From assembly GCF_038096165.1 (NCBI RefSeq), contig NZ_CP151076.1:3717501-3781500 (forward strand): DNA of 64,000 nt, in the 5' to 3' direction. The notes below the pieces were generated by a model. That model was not told the DNA's origin. It was given only the letters and a program-made list of their open reading frames with translations, and made no database searches. Shown here one piece after another: positions 1 to 9,076 of the stretch. The stretch's first letter is position 1, and each line of letters begins with the position of its first letter. A program made the translations under genes and the position numbers. This stretch comes from Pseudomonas sp. G.S.17 (GTDB taxonomy: Bacteria > Pseudomonadota > Gammaproteobacteria > Pseudomonadales > Pseudomonadaceae).

Positions 1-1198
1 GCACCTGACGTTCATCATGGGTGAGCAGGCGGTAGCTCCAATCCACCGAAGCCAGCAGGGTTTGATGGCGCTCCGGCGCGCTGCGTAAACCACCGGCCAA
101 CAGGTGCAGGTCGTCCCGCAGGCTGGCGAAAAGTTCATAAAGCCCCAGGGCCGACGCCCGGGTAGCCGCCATTTCCAGGGCCAACGGGATGCCGTCAAGG
201 GTGCGGCAGACCTGGGCAATCAACTCGACGCTCTGGTCGTCAAGGCCGTCGCTGTCATCGCTTGGGAAGCAGGAATCCAGCGCACGCAATCGGGTCAGAA
301 ACAGCTGTGCGGCATCGCTGCACAGGATGTGCGCTCTACTGACGCCCGGCTCCGGTACATCGAGGGGCGCGACGTTCATGCTGCGTTCGCCATTGATACG
401 CAAGGCTTCACGGCTGGTGGCGAGGATTTTCAGGGTCGGGCAGCGCTGGGCAAGATGCGCGCACAAGCTCGCCACGGCCTCGATCAAATGCTCGCAGTTG
501 TCGAGGACCAGCATAGCCTCTGCCTCGTTGAGGCGGCCGACCACCGCGTCGAGCGTCGATTGCCCCTGAACGCCACCGACATCCAACGCACAGGCCACAG
601 CGTCGATAACCCGCTCGGAGCAATTGAGTTGCCCCAGCGCGACAAAATACACCGGCACCGATTGCGTCCGGGACAGCCGATGAGCAACTGCCACTGCCAG
701 CGACGTCTTGCCGATGCCACCCGATCCGGTCAGGGTCAGCAACCAAGCGCTTTCCAGGGCCTGACACGCATCGTCAAGGGCCGTTACCCGACCAATCAGC
801 GCGACGTCTTGGGGCAAATCGCTCTTGCGCAGCATCGGACAGCCAAACGGGCTGGTCAGGACACTTTCACCCATGCCCGCACCGGCCCGAGCATTATGCG
901 TCTGATCCTCATCGCCGCTGATCAGCATGTAGCCGCGACCCGGAATAGTGCGAATCAGGTCGCGGTCGGTTCCCAGCGCCTTGCGCAGGGCAGAGATGTG
1001 AACCTGCAGATTGTTTTCTTCGACAACGGTTTCGGGCCAGACTTTTTGCAGAATCTCGTCCTTGGTCACCAGACGGCCGGGACGATTGATCAACAGCTCC
1101 AGGATATCGAACGCCCGCGCACCGATACGCAACGGCGTTCCGCACTTGAATACTTCTCTTAGTTCCAGAGATACATGGGCTTGACCGAGACTAATCAT
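1..1198 (-). CDS. Winged-helix/NB-ATPase transcriptional regulator (3' end outside window)
   Basis: Cytoplasmic regulator with an OmpR-type DNA-binding winged helix at the N terminus (about residues 1-95, ending in the wing motif RTIPGRGYML) followed by an AAA/NB-ARC-type ATPase: Walker A GSGGIGKTSL at about 158-167 and Walker B AMLVLDN near 228-234. This architecture is known from large one-component regulators that end in TPR-like repeats; that C-terminal part lies beyond base 1, so only about 399 residues are visible. The ATG at 1198 is used; an in-frame GTG nine bases upstream (1207) sits only 4 nt after AAGGA and is an alternative start. It is divergent from the MFS gene at 1617, which it may control (inference from position only). 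The ligand is unknown. Confidence 0.8.
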   Translation of the reverse strand, partial: MISLGQAHVSLELREVFKCGTPLRIGARAFDILELLINRPGRLVTKDEILQKVWPETVVEENNLQVHISALRKALGTDRDLIRTIPGRGYMLISGDEDQTHNARAGAGMGESVLTSPFGCPMLRKSDLPQDVALIGRVTALDDACQALESAWLLTLTGSGGIGKTSLAVAVAHRLSRTQSVPVYFVALGQLNCSERVIDAVACALDVGGVQGQSTLDAVVGRLNEAEAMLVLDNCEHLIEAVASLCAHLAQRCPTLKILATSREALRINGERSMNVAPLDVPEPGVSRAHILCSDAAQLFLTRLRALDSCFPSDDSDGLDDQSVELIAQVCRTLDGIPLALEMAATRASALGLYELFASLRDDLHLLAGGLRSAPERHQTLLASVDWSYRLLTHDERQV

Positions 1199-1616
1199 TC
1201 TATTCACGCTGTCCTTAGGGTGGCGGTGATTTTCTGCCGCAACACGGCAGTGCCCTGGGGATCGATCGCTATCAAATGGCATTCATCACTGACGGTAAAC
1301 CCTATATAACCCGGTAAATCCAACGCCCGATATTATCTATAGGGATAGTCCAGGAAAATACCCGAATATCACAAAGTTTGAACTGCGCACAATAATACAA
1401 TTAAATAGCGGTTTAACTTAAAGTACTAGCCATGCGCCACAAACGCTTTTTATATCCGCCAGCGCGGCAAACCAACCGTTGCACCGCCCGGAGTGCGCTT
1501 TATGCAATGCTCTGTTGCGCAGGCGACGGATTCTCCAACCCGATGCGTTCGCCTAAGGTGCGTTCCATATCGGTTCCAGGCGGAACTGCCCTCATCACAG
1601 ACATGAGCTAACGTGC
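1199..1616. other. Divergent intergenic region, promoters only
   Basis: About 420 bases between the regulator (minus) and the MFS gene (plus). The middle part (roughly 1330-1430) is clearly richer in A+T than the flanks, as expected for a promoter region. A 59-codon open frame from 1432 has no ribosome binding site and no recognisable product. No strong inverted repeat or RNA gene was seen. Confidence 0.5.
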
Positions 1617-2825
1617 ATGACCCAATCGAGCGTTACACCGCTGCATGCCTCGCAGCACACCCTGACCCGCGGCCTGGTGCTGTTGTTCGCGTTTTGCTGC
1701 GGGGCCATCGTTGCCAATATCTATTACGCGCAACCCATCGTCGAACTCATTGCACCGGACGTCGGTTTATCAGCCCACCGCGCCAGCCTGATCGTGTCCC
1801 TGACCCAGATCGGTTACGCCTTGGGGCTGCTCTTTCTGGTGCCGCTGGCCGACCTGCTGGAAAACCGCAAGCTGATGATCGGCACCGCCGTCATTGCCAC
1901 CGGCAGTCTGTTCGCCGCCAGCATGAGCCAGCACCCCAACGGTTTCCTGATGATTTCGTTGCTGATCGGTTTCAGCTCGGTGTCGGTGCAGATGCTGATC
2001 CCGCTGGCCGCGCATCTGGCCCCGGAAGAAACCCGTGGTCAGGTCGTCGGCAATATCATGGGCGGCCTGTTACTGGGCATTCTGCTGGCGCGTCCGATTT
2101 CCAGCCTGATCGCCGATCACTTTGGCTGGCGTGCGGTATTCATCAGCGCTTCGGTGGTCATGCTGGCGATCATTGTCTTGCTGGCTTTGACCATCCCGCA
2201 ACGTGCTCCCGATCACAAGGCGAGCTACGGCCAACTGCTTGGCTCATTGATCACATTGCTGCGCAGGCATTCGGTGTTGCGTCAGCGTTCGCTGTATCAA
2301 GGCCTGCTGTTCGCCGCATTCAGTCTGTTCTGGACTGCCGCGCCCATCGAGCTTTCGCGCCACTTCGGCTTGTCACAAACCCAGATCGCCCTGTTTGCCC
2401 TGGTGGGCGCCATTGGTGCCATCGCCGCGCCAATTGCCGGTCGACTGGCCGATGCCGGGCATACCCAGCGCGCTTCACTGCTGGCTCTGACGCTGGCACC
2501 GATTGCGCTGCTGATTGGCCTGACGCTGCCCGGCTACACCGTCATTGGCCTGGCGGTTACCGGCGTGCTGCTGGATTTCGCGGTGCAGCTGAATATGGTG
2601 CTCGGCCAGCGCGCTGTCTACGCGCTGGACCCCGCCAGCCGTGGCCGCTTGAATGCGCTGTATATGACCAGCATCTTTATCGGCGGCGCCGTTGGTTCGG
2701 CGGTGGCCAGCAGTCTTTATGAACAAGCCGGCTGGCACGGTGTAGCGCTGCTCGGCGCTGGATTGCCGCTGATTGCACTGGGGGTGTTTTTGCTGACCGG
2801 GCGCCGGGAAAAAATCGCCGCGTGA
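1617..2825 (+). CDS. MFS transporter (drug/metabolite efflux type)
   Basis: A 402-residue inner-membrane protein with about twelve hydrophobic segments and the arrangement of the major facilitator superfamily. The segment GAIVANIYYAQPIVE early in the protein and the following loop are typical of proton-coupled efflux permeases of the DHA1-like group found in Pseudomonas. The substrate cannot be read from the sequence. The start at 1617 lacks a good Shine-Dalgarno sequence. Its nearest neighbours are a divergent winged-helix/ATPase regulator and a convergent AraC-type regulator 8 bases past its stop; either might regulate it. Confidence 0.8.
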   Translation: MTQSSVTPLHASQHTLTRGLVLLFAFCCGAIVANIYYAQPIVELIAPDVGLSAHRASLIVSLTQIGYALGLLFLVPLADLLENRKLMIGTAVIATGSLFAASMSQHPNGFLMISLLIGFSSVSVQMLIPLAAHLAPEETRGQVVGNIMGGLLLGILLARPISSLIADHFGWRAVFISASVVMLAIIVLLALTIPQRAPDHKASYGQLLGSLITLLRRHSVLRQRSLYQGLLFAAFSLFWTAAPIELSRHFGLSQTQIALFALVGAIGAIAAPIAGRLADAGHTQRASLLALTLAPIALLIGLTLPGYTVIGLAVTGVLLDFAVQLNMVLGQRAVYALDPASRGRLNALYMTSIFIGGAVGSAVASSLYEQAGWHGVALLGAGLPLIALGVFLLTGRREKIAA

Positions 2826-2833
2826 CCCGAGCC

Positions 2834-3703
2834 TCAGCTCAATAAAACGATGGCTCCGCGCTGCCGACCGCGCCAGACGCTGGGGCTGGTCCCCACCAGA
2901 CGGCTGAATACCCGCGTCAGATGCGGCTGATCAGAAAAGCCGCATTGCCTGGCGATCGCCGCTAACGGCAACTGCGGTTGCGCCTGGAGCAATTCCTTGG
3001 CCTTTTCGACACGCATCTGCAGCAACCAAGTGTGCGGGGCAACACCGGTCGCTTGCTTGAACGCCCGGGAAAAGTGACTGCGGGACAAGGCGCATTCCTG
3101 GGCAATATGCTCCACAGACAGATCATTGCCCAGGTTGCCGGCAATCATTTCCTTGGCCAGCCGCTCCTGACGAGGGGTCAGCGTGGTGGTGAATTTGCCA
3201 GCAGTCGAGGCAATTCGCCCGTAGTGCTGAATCGAATGCGCGCACATCGCCAACAGGATGTGATCGATGAACAATTGATTGGCCATTTCCGGACGTTGCA
3301 ACGCCGGCAACATGGCTTGAGCCAGGTGGTACAACACCGGGTCCTGAGCGCCCTGCTCGTAACGGAACCCGTCGATCTTTCGCCCACGGTTCTCCGCCTG
3401 ATACTCATCCAGGGTTTGGCGGGGAATGTTGAAGCGCAGATTGTCATACGACGCGCGATGCTGGCAGCGCAGCTCATCGCCCATGAACGGCAGGGACACG
3501 CTGCCTTGTCGATAACCGCCGGAATAACTCAAACGTCGCCCGCGCCACAAACGGTGCTCGGCGAAATCCTCCAGCTGAACGATGATCGAAAAGGCATCGA
3601 CGCAAGGAATATCAATGATTTTGTCGGGATCGGGACGTGCTTGAACCACCCGAGTGGCAGTGAATTTTTCGCCGTTCAGATGAGCAATCGCGGGGGCGTT
3701 CAC
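2834..3703 (-). CDS. AraC-family transcriptional regulator
   Basis: A 289-residue regulator with two C-terminal helix-turn-helix motifs of the AraC/XylS family: LSVEHIAQECALSRSHFSRAF and LAAIARQCGFSDQPHLTRVF, each about 20 residues, in the last 100 residues. The N-terminal 170 residues form the ligand-sensing part and are not assignable to a known effector. The start is a GTG at 3703. It lies 81 bases downstream of, and in the same direction as, the metallo-beta-lactamase-fold gene, so the pair may be co-transcribed; the regulator could control that hydrolase or the convergent MFS exporter. Both targets are inference. Confidence 0.88.
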   Translation of the reverse strand: MNAPAIAHLNGEKFTATRVVQARPDPDKIIDIPCVDAFSIIVQLEDFAEHRLWRGRRLSYSGGYRQGSVSLPFMGDELRCQHRASYDNLRFNIPRQTLDEYQAENRGRKIDGFRYEQGAQDPVLYHLAQAMLPALQRPEMANQLFIDHILLAMCAHSIQHYGRIASTAGKFTTTLTPRQERLAKEMIAGNLGNDLSVEHIAQECALSRSHFSRAFKQATGVAPHTWLLQMRVEKAKELLQAQPQLPLAAIARQCGFSDQPHLTRVFSRLVGTSPSVWRGRQRGAIVLLS

Positions 3704-3784
3704 AGCGTTCTTTATCCATCGGTTAATCGCAGCGGCCTACTGTAACGCCAAACCAGTAAGGCCGCGAGCGTCCGGGATAAACGC

Positions 3785-4789
3785 TTATTTGATCAACGGC
3801 ACGTGCGCAGCGCGCTGGTAAGGACCGTATTCGATCGGCACCCACTGGAAATGCTTGTCGATGGCGGCGATATGGCCAATGCCTGGAAATGGCAGATGCG
3901 CCGCCGCTACCCAGATGCCCTTGGCCGCTGCCGAGCTGAACACCTGCTCGCGACTGGCCCTGGCTTGCCGGGCATTGACGTCAAAGCCGATGGTCACTTC
4001 CGGATGATCGAACTGCACGGCCAGGTTATGCACCAGATCGCCCATGAACAGGATGCTTTGCCCTGCGGAGCTGAACAGATACGTGGTGCTGCCTGGCGTG
4101 TGCCCTGCTTCAAGCGCTGTTTGCACTTCAGGCACCGGCGACTCGCCTGGCTTGAAGGTCTTGAAGCGGCCAACCGCTATGTAGGGCGCGGTTGATTGCT
4201 GGGCGATCTTGAAAAACTCCCGGGCTTTTTCCGGAACGCGAGCCATCGCATTCGGATCGAGCCAGTAATCCGCCTCGGGTTTGGCCGCATAGACCGTCGC
4301 ATTGGCGAAAACCGGCTTCTGCTGAGCATCCACCAGACCGCACACATGATCCAGATGCAGGTGAGTCAGCAGGATCGTGTCCACCTGCGCCGGTTCATAC
4401 CCTGCCGCCTTGATGTTCTCCGACAGGAATCCTGCAGTCTGGCCGATGCACGCCCCTGCGCCGGTATCGACCAGGATCAGGTGTTTGCCGGTATTGATCA
4501 GGAACGCGTTGAATGCCGTCTGCACGCCGGGGGTATCAATGGAGCGACGCGCCAGCAGCGCGCGAATCTGCCCTGGGCTCAGGCCCTTGAGCAAGTCCGG
4601 CGACAGATCGTTGTAGCCGTCAAACAGCGCCGTCACCTCGTAATCGCCCACCGCAAGACGGTGATAACCCGGCACTTGGGTCTTCTGTTGCACTGGTGGC
4701 TGGGCAAGCGCCAGTCCGGAAGTTGACGCCAGGGTCGATGCAAGGATCAGCGCAAGCCCCCGCAGGAGGGGTGAAGTGGACAGACGCAT
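3785..4789 (-). CDS. Exported metallo-beta-lactamase-fold hydrolase
   Basis: A 334-residue protein with a signal peptide (basic start, hydrophobic core and an Ala-rich cleavage region near residue 30), so it acts in the periplasm or outside. The zinc-binding motif THLHLDHVCG (HxHxDH) is intact, as are the downstream EAGHTPGST and GDLVHN segments that give the remaining ligands. The fold includes beta-lactamases, lactonases and glyoxalase II; similar Pseudomonas proteins are annotated only as MBL-fold hydrolases, with lactone hydrolysis one option. ATG at 4789 is preceded by GAGG at suitable spacing. It is followed on the same strand by an AraC regulator. Confidence 0.85.
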   Translation of the reverse strand: MRLSTSPLLRGLALILASTLASTSGLALAQPPVQQKTQVPGYHRLAVGDYEVTALFDGYNDLSPDLLKGLSPGQIRALLARRSIDTPGVQTAFNAFLINTGKHLILVDTGAGACIGQTAGFLSENIKAAGYEPAQVDTILLTHLHLDHVCGLVDAQQKPVFANATVYAAKPEADYWLDPNAMARVPEKAREFFKIAQQSTAPYIAVGRFKTFKPGESPVPEVQTALEAGHTPGSTTYLFSSAGQSILFMGDLVHNLAVQFDHPEVTIGFDVNARQARASREQVFSSAAAKGIWVAAAHLPFPGIGHIAAIDKHFQWVPIEYGPYQRAAHVPLIK

Positions 4790-4941
4790 GAGTACCTCTC
4801 AAGCATAACGGACTGGAATGGATCCGCATGATGCGAGGCACGTCAGGGTGACGGATTGAACGCTTGTGCTGGCTTTTCTGTTGCAGCGCATAGCGACGGA
4901 CATAATCCTGAATTACACCCAACGGCTGAACACGGGCATCC

Positions 4942-5263
4942 TGTGGGACCGGATTCATCCGGGAGGGCGTCGGTGCGGTCAGCGGGATAATTGGAGCCTG
5001 CCCCGGCCTCCTCGCGAATGAATTCGCTCCTACGATTGCGAAATCGGCGCGTTCCTGTAGGACCGGATTCATCCGGGAGGGCGTCGGTGCAGTCAATGAA
5101 ACAGTCGGAGTCGGCCCCGGCCTCTTCGCGAACAAGTTCGCTCCCACAATTTTCGAAATCGGCGCGATCCTGTAGGACCGGATTTATCCGGGAGGGCGGC
5201 GGTGAAGTCAATGAAACAGTCGGAGTCGGCCCCGGCCTCTTCGCGAATGAATTCGCGCCTACA
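4942..5263. repeat. Three tandem REPIN-like units of about 115 bp
   Basis: Three head-to-tail copies start at 4942, 5056 and 5171 (steps of 114 and 115 bases). Each begins with TGTAGGACCGGATTCATCC (one mismatch in copy 1, one in copy 3), continues with GGGAGGGCG, and ends with an inverted partner of the other Pseudomonas REP type, CTTCGCGAACAAGTTCGCTCC. Each copy is therefore a hybrid REP doublet (REPIN-like). The array fills the gap between the hydrolase and the LysR gene. Several open frames across it are repeat artefacts. Confidence 0.85.
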
Positions 5264-5271
5264 ACTATCCT

Positions 5272-6171
5272 TCAGCGACTCAACCCCGGACACTCCGTCA
5301 GCGCTTCCTTGAGAAAATCGATCAGCGCCTGCACCGGCCGGGCGCCTTGGCGATGCTGCGGATACACCGCTGACAAGGCCAGCGGCGGCGTGCGGAACGC
5401 ATCCAGAACCCGGACCAGCCGCCCCTCTTCCAGCGCCGCGCCGACAATGAACAGCGGCAGATAAGTGATGCCCAGTCCGGCAATCGCGGCATCACGCAGC
5501 AGCTCACCATTGTTGGCGCGCATTCGCCCGCACAGGCTTACGGCGACAGGTTTTCCCTGACGTTCGAAGCGCCATTGCACCTGACGGCTATGACCATAAG
5601 GCAGGCAGTCATGGCCCTTCAACGCTTCAGGTTCAGTCGGTTCGCCGCGCAGCTCAAGGTAATCCGGGCTGCAGCAATACACACGTTCGATATGTGCGAT
5701 ATGCCGACCGATCAGGGTCGAATCCTCCAGCACGCCGATGCGCAACGCCAGGTCGTAGCCTTCGCCCAGCAAGTCCACGGAGCGGTCGCTGAGGTCCACC
5801 TCTACCGAAACCTCCGGGTAGCGTTGGAGAAAAACCGGCAGCAAGCGGCCCAAATGCTCAATGGCAAAGGACAACGGCGCGGTCAGGCGAATGGTGCCGC
5901 GCGGCTGGTTGTTCTGCCCGGCGATGCTTTGTTCGGCCTGCTCCACATCCGCCAGCAGCCGCAGCGCAGAGTCGTAATACGCCTGCCCCAGCGGCGTGAC
6001 GTCCAGGCGCCGCGTGGAGCGATTGAGCAGGCGCACGCCGAGACGCTCCTCGAGCTGCATCAGGCGCCGACTGACGAACTGTTTGGACAGTCCCAATTGA
6101 TCGGCGGCCGCCGTGAAACTCCCGGACTCCATTACCTGGGTAAAGATGCGCATGTCTTCAAAAGGGTTCAT
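5272..6171 (-). CDS. LysR-family transcriptional regulator
   Basis: A 299-residue LysR-type regulator: N-terminal winged helix (FTAAADQLGLSKQFVSRRLMQLE, residues about 17-39) and a C-terminal periplasmic-binding-protein-like effector domain. It belongs to the common DsdC/CrgA-like subgroup in which the first helix reads MRIFTQVMESGSFTAAA. The effector is unknown. It is divergent from the MscS-type channel gene (start 6278), with 106 bases between the starts; LysR proteins often control the divergent neighbour. Confidence 0.9.
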   Translation of the reverse strand: MNPFEDMRIFTQVMESGSFTAAADQLGLSKQFVSRRLMQLEERLGVRLLNRSTRRLDVTPLGQAYYDSALRLLADVEQAEQSIAGQNNQPRGTIRLTAPLSFAIEHLGRLLPVFLQRYPEVSVEVDLSDRSVDLLGEGYDLALRIGVLEDSTLIGRHIAHIERVYCCSPDYLELRGEPTEPEALKGHDCLPYGHSRQVQWRFERQGKPVAVSLCGRMRANNGELLRDAAIAGLGITYLPLFIVGAALEEGRLVRVLDAFRTPPLALSAVYPQHRQGARPVQALIDFLKEALTECPGLSR

Positions 6172-6277
6172 TGTCGCTCACCGGTTGACAGTCAAACACG
6201 TTCTACCAGCTTTATCACACTCCTGCACAGCATTAATCTGGCCATCACGGTCATCTCTCACGCCAAGGAATTCGCCC

Positions 6278-7708
6278 ATGCTCGCCTTCATTCAAACCTA
6301 TCCGCTGGCGTGCAGCGTCCTCCTGATCCTCGCTGATCTGGTGAGCTGGCACGCGGTGCCGTATCAGCACCGCTTACCGAAAGTCGCCGCGCGCCTGGGC
6401 TTGTTCCTGTTGTACAGCGTGGTGATCATCAGCGCCGGCTTGAGCCCGCTGGATACCGCGCCGTGGGAAGACGACAGCGCCCGGCATCTGGCAGCGACTG
6501 CGCTGGAAATCATCTGGTGGATTTTCGCCTCGCGAACCCTGACCGAAGTACTCGGCCTGTTGCTGATGCAGCGCATCGGGCACAGCGGGCGTTTGTTGCA
6601 GGAAGTGATCGGCGCAGTGATTTTCCTGATCGGCATCGTTGCCGCCGCAGGTTACGTGCTGCAATTGCCGGTCAAAGGCTTGCTCGCCACTTCCGGCGCC
6701 ATGGCGATCATCGTCGGCCTCGCCCTGCAAAGCACCTTGAGCGATGTGTTTTCCGGCATCGTCCTCAACACCACCAAACCCTATCAAGTAGACGATTCGA
6801 TCAGCATCGACGGCGTCGAAGGCAAGGTCGTCGACATCGATTGGCGCGCCACGCATCTGCTGACCGGCACCGGCAGCACTGCCGTTATCCCCAATTCGGT
6901 GGCGGCCAAGGCCAAGATCGTCAACCTCAGCCGTCCCAAGGATATGTTTGGCGTGTCGATCAACATCATGGTTTCGCCGCATATCCGACCGCGTCGCGTG
7001 CTGGATGCACTGGACCGCGCCTTGCAGGGCAGCAGCGCTCTGTTGCCCTTCCCCAAGGCCCGCGCCACAGTCAAGGAGGCCAGCCCGACCACCATCGAAT
7101 ACACCCTCACCGGCTACATCAAGAATCTGGATAAAAAGGCCGATGTGCGCAACCTGCTGTTCGACCTGGCCTATCGTCATCTGGAAGCGGCGGGCATTGC
7201 CTGGCAATCGGACGTGACGGTTGAACCGGCATCCCGGGCGCGCATGCTGCTGGATGAGGTCAAGGTGTTGCGCGGATTGAACAGCGAAGAGAAAAACCAT
7301 CTGGCGCAGAACATGTCATCACGGGAATACGCCGCCGGACAGGTGATTCTGGAAGAAAACGAAGTGACTGACAGCCTGTTGGTGATCGCCACCGGCGTCG
7401 TCTCGGCAACGGTATCCGATGGCCGCAATTACATTGAGGCCGGACGCATGGGACCCAGCGAAGTGATGGGCGAACAAGGCGTGCTCAACGATACGCCGTC
7501 CGAGGCACGCTTCACCGCGCTCACCTCATGCGTGGTCTACCGCATCGACAAGGCAGTAGCTCGCGAGACCATGGAGCAGGAAGGGCAAATCAGGAACGCC
7601 TTGAAAAAGCTCCAGGCGGTTCGCCAACACAGCAGCCAGTCGCTATTGACCGAAAAACCGGCGGCGATCAAAAAAGGCAGCTTCCTGGGCTGGTTGCAGA
7701 AGCGTTGA
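6278..7708 (+). CDS. MscS-family channel with C-terminal cyclic-nucleotide-binding domain
   Basis: A 476-residue inner-membrane protein. Four hydrophobic segments (about residues 8-22, 40-56, 74-98, 110-130) precede the MscS pore helix and beta domain (GLALQSTLSDVFSGIVLNTTKPY, about 147-169, then the VPNS-like IPNSV near 204). Residues about 345-440 form a cNMP-binding fold (AAGQVILEENEVTDSLLVIATG and GPSEVMGEQG). This architecture is known for bacterial cyclic-nucleotide-gated MscS-like channels, which are often little or not mechanosensitive. The ATG at 6278 is chosen because AAGGA lies 8 bases upstream; longer in-frame starts would overlap the LysR gene. The stop abuts the stop of the convergent sensor kinase gene with no spacer. 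Confidence 0.9.
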   Translation: MLAFIQTYPLACSVLLILADLVSWHAVPYQHRLPKVAARLGLFLLYSVVIISAGLSPLDTAPWEDDSARHLAATALEIIWWIFASRTLTEVLGLLLMQRIGHSGRLLQEVIGAVIFLIGIVAAAGYVLQLPVKGLLATSGAMAIIVGLALQSTLSDVFSGIVLNTTKPYQVDDSISIDGVEGKVVDIDWRATHLLTGTGSTAVIPNSVAAKAKIVNLSRPKDMFGVSINIMVSPHIRPRRVLDALDRALQGSSALLPFPKARATVKEASPTTIEYTLTGYIKNLDKKADVRNLLFDLAYRHLEAAGIAWQSDVTVEPASRARMLLDEVKVLRGLNSEEKNHLAQNMSSREYAAGQVILEENEVTDSLLVIATGVVSATVSDGRNYIEAGRMGPSEVMGEQGVLNDTPSEARFTALTSCVVYRIDKAVARETMEQEGQIRNALKKLQAVRQHSSQSLLTEKPAAIKKGSFLGWLQKR

Positions 7709-9076
7709 TCAATTGGCCGGGGCCTGGAACACCGCGCGCAAGCCTCCTGCCGGCAGGTTTTCCAGGCGGATCTGCCCGCCCAAACGCTGGGCAATGGTTT
7801 GCACGATGGTCAGCCCCAGACCAACGCCCTGATCGTTACCCCGACTGTAGAAGCGCTCGAACAAACGTTCACGCTCCGCTTCATCGATGCCGGGACCTTG
7901 ATCCTCGACGCTGAGCGAAAACGTCCGGTCATCGAAGCTCAAGCCAATCCTGACCTGGCCGCCCTCGGGTGAAAAGTTCACCGCGTTGGTCACCAGGTTA
8001 TGCAGCGCGATGTTGATCAATCCTGGATCGGTCTGGACGAAATGTGACTCTTCACTGCAATCGAATGACAACTCAAGTCCTCGACTCAGCACCCAGTGAG
8101 TCAATTGCACCAGGCTCTCGCGTACTGCCTCGACCAGATCGATGGACGCCATGGGCGTAACGCTGGCTTGTGGTTCCAGGCGTGCAATGGTCAACAGTTG
8201 ATTCACCAGTCGGGTGGTGCGATCCACACCGATGATCAGATAACCCAGGGATTCTTGACGCTGCTCCTCGTTGCGCGCTTCCAGAACGTTTTGCGCATGG
8301 ACCCTGAGCACCGCCAGCGGGGTACGCATTTCGTGGGCGGCGTCGGCGATAAAACGGCGTTCGCGGTGCAAGACGTCCTGGATCTGGCCGAGCAATCGGT
8401 TCAATGCCGCCTGCATCGGCTCCAGCTCACTGGGCAGCGGTGCCAGTCGCAGTGGCTCAAGCGACCCTGGGTTGCGAGCGCGCAGGGTCTTGGCCAGATC
8501 AGCCAGAGGTTTGAGTCCCCAGCCAATCGCCAGCCAGATCACCGCGACCAGCAACAGACTGCCGATCAGATTCGGGCCCAGGGTGTGCCGCACAATCCGG
8601 TGGACCAGATCGGTGCGCACATCGTCCCGCTCGCCAACCCAGATACGCATGCCGTTCTGGCTATCGTCGAGAACGAAGGCACGCCAGCCGTGACCGGTCA
8701 GATCCGTCACATCGCTGAAGCCCGCTTTCTGCGGCACTTGAACGAAGGTCGGTGCGCTGGCGGTATGCACCAGCAACTTGCCACCGTGGTCCCACACCTG
8801 AAAGGCAATCTTGCTTTCGTAAGGATGGCCATCAACTCTGGGTTCAGCCTGTCCCAGCGCCGTATTGAAGGCTTGATACAGCTGACTTTGTTCGGTGCGG
8901 GCCAGAGGCATCCTCATCACGCCCTGCAACAGCCGTGCGTTCTGAGCCAACTGCGCGTCGTACACCTCGGCAATCTCATGGTTGCTGTCATGCACGTTGA
9001 ACACGCTCAGGATCAGCAAACCCACCAAAAGCAAGCCAATGATCAGCGTCAGGGTACGCCGCCGTATCGAGTTCAA
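7709..9076 (-). CDS. Sensor histidine kinase, QseC/PmrB-like
   Basis: A 455-residue inner-membrane kinase. Transmembrane segments at about 10-26 and 168-187 flank a periplasmic sensor region of about 140 residues; then a HAMP-like linker, the phosphoacceptor motif ADAAHEMRTPL with His248, and the HATPase boxes NLVTNAVNFSP, DQGPGI and GVGLGLTIVQ. It should autophosphorylate and pass phosphate to the response regulator, whose gene overlaps it by 4 bases (9073-9076). It is the last gene of a seven-gene operon, which suggests that it senses a signal linked to the operon's product or substrate (inference). Confidence 0.93.
   Translation of the reverse strand: MNSIRRRTLTLIIGLLLVGLLILSVFNVHDSNHEIAEVYDAQLAQNARLLQGVMRMPLARTEQSQLYQAFNTALGQAEPRVDGHPYESKIAFQVWDHGGKLLVHTASAPTFVQVPQKAGFSDVTDLTGHGWRAFVLDDSQNGMRIWVGERDDVRTDLVHRIVRHTLGPNLIGSLLLVAVIWLAIGWGLKPLADLAKTLRARNPGSLEPLRLAPLPSELEPMQAALNRLLGQIQDVLHRERRFIADAAHEMRTPLAVLRVHAQNVLEARNEEQRQESLGYLIIGVDRTTRLVNQLLTIARLEPQASVTPMASIDLVEAVRESLVQLTHWVLSRGLELSFDCSEESHFVQTDPGLINIALHNLVTNAVNFSPEGGQVRIGLSFDDRTFSLSVEDQGPGIDEAERERLFERFYSRGNDQGVGLGLTIVQTIAQRLGGQIRLENLPAGGLRAVFQAPAN

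Noticed and set aside
104..1162. Long plus-strand open frame (352 codons)
   Set aside because: Antisense to the winged-helix/ATPase gene, whose Walker and winged-helix motifs are clear; Gln/Arg-rich composition typical of a shadow frame in G+C-rich DNA.
1432..1611. 59-codon open frame in the divergent promoter region
   Set aside because: No ribosome site, no protein-like composition, overlaps the promoter of the MFS gene.
4620..5464. Four overlapping open frames on both strands
   Set aside because: They translate the tandem REPIN array and contain the repeated peptide pattern REEAGADS; not genes.
6113..6277. N-terminal extension of the MscS gene
   Set aside because: Runs antisense into the LysR start; the ATG at 6278 has an ideal ribosome site.
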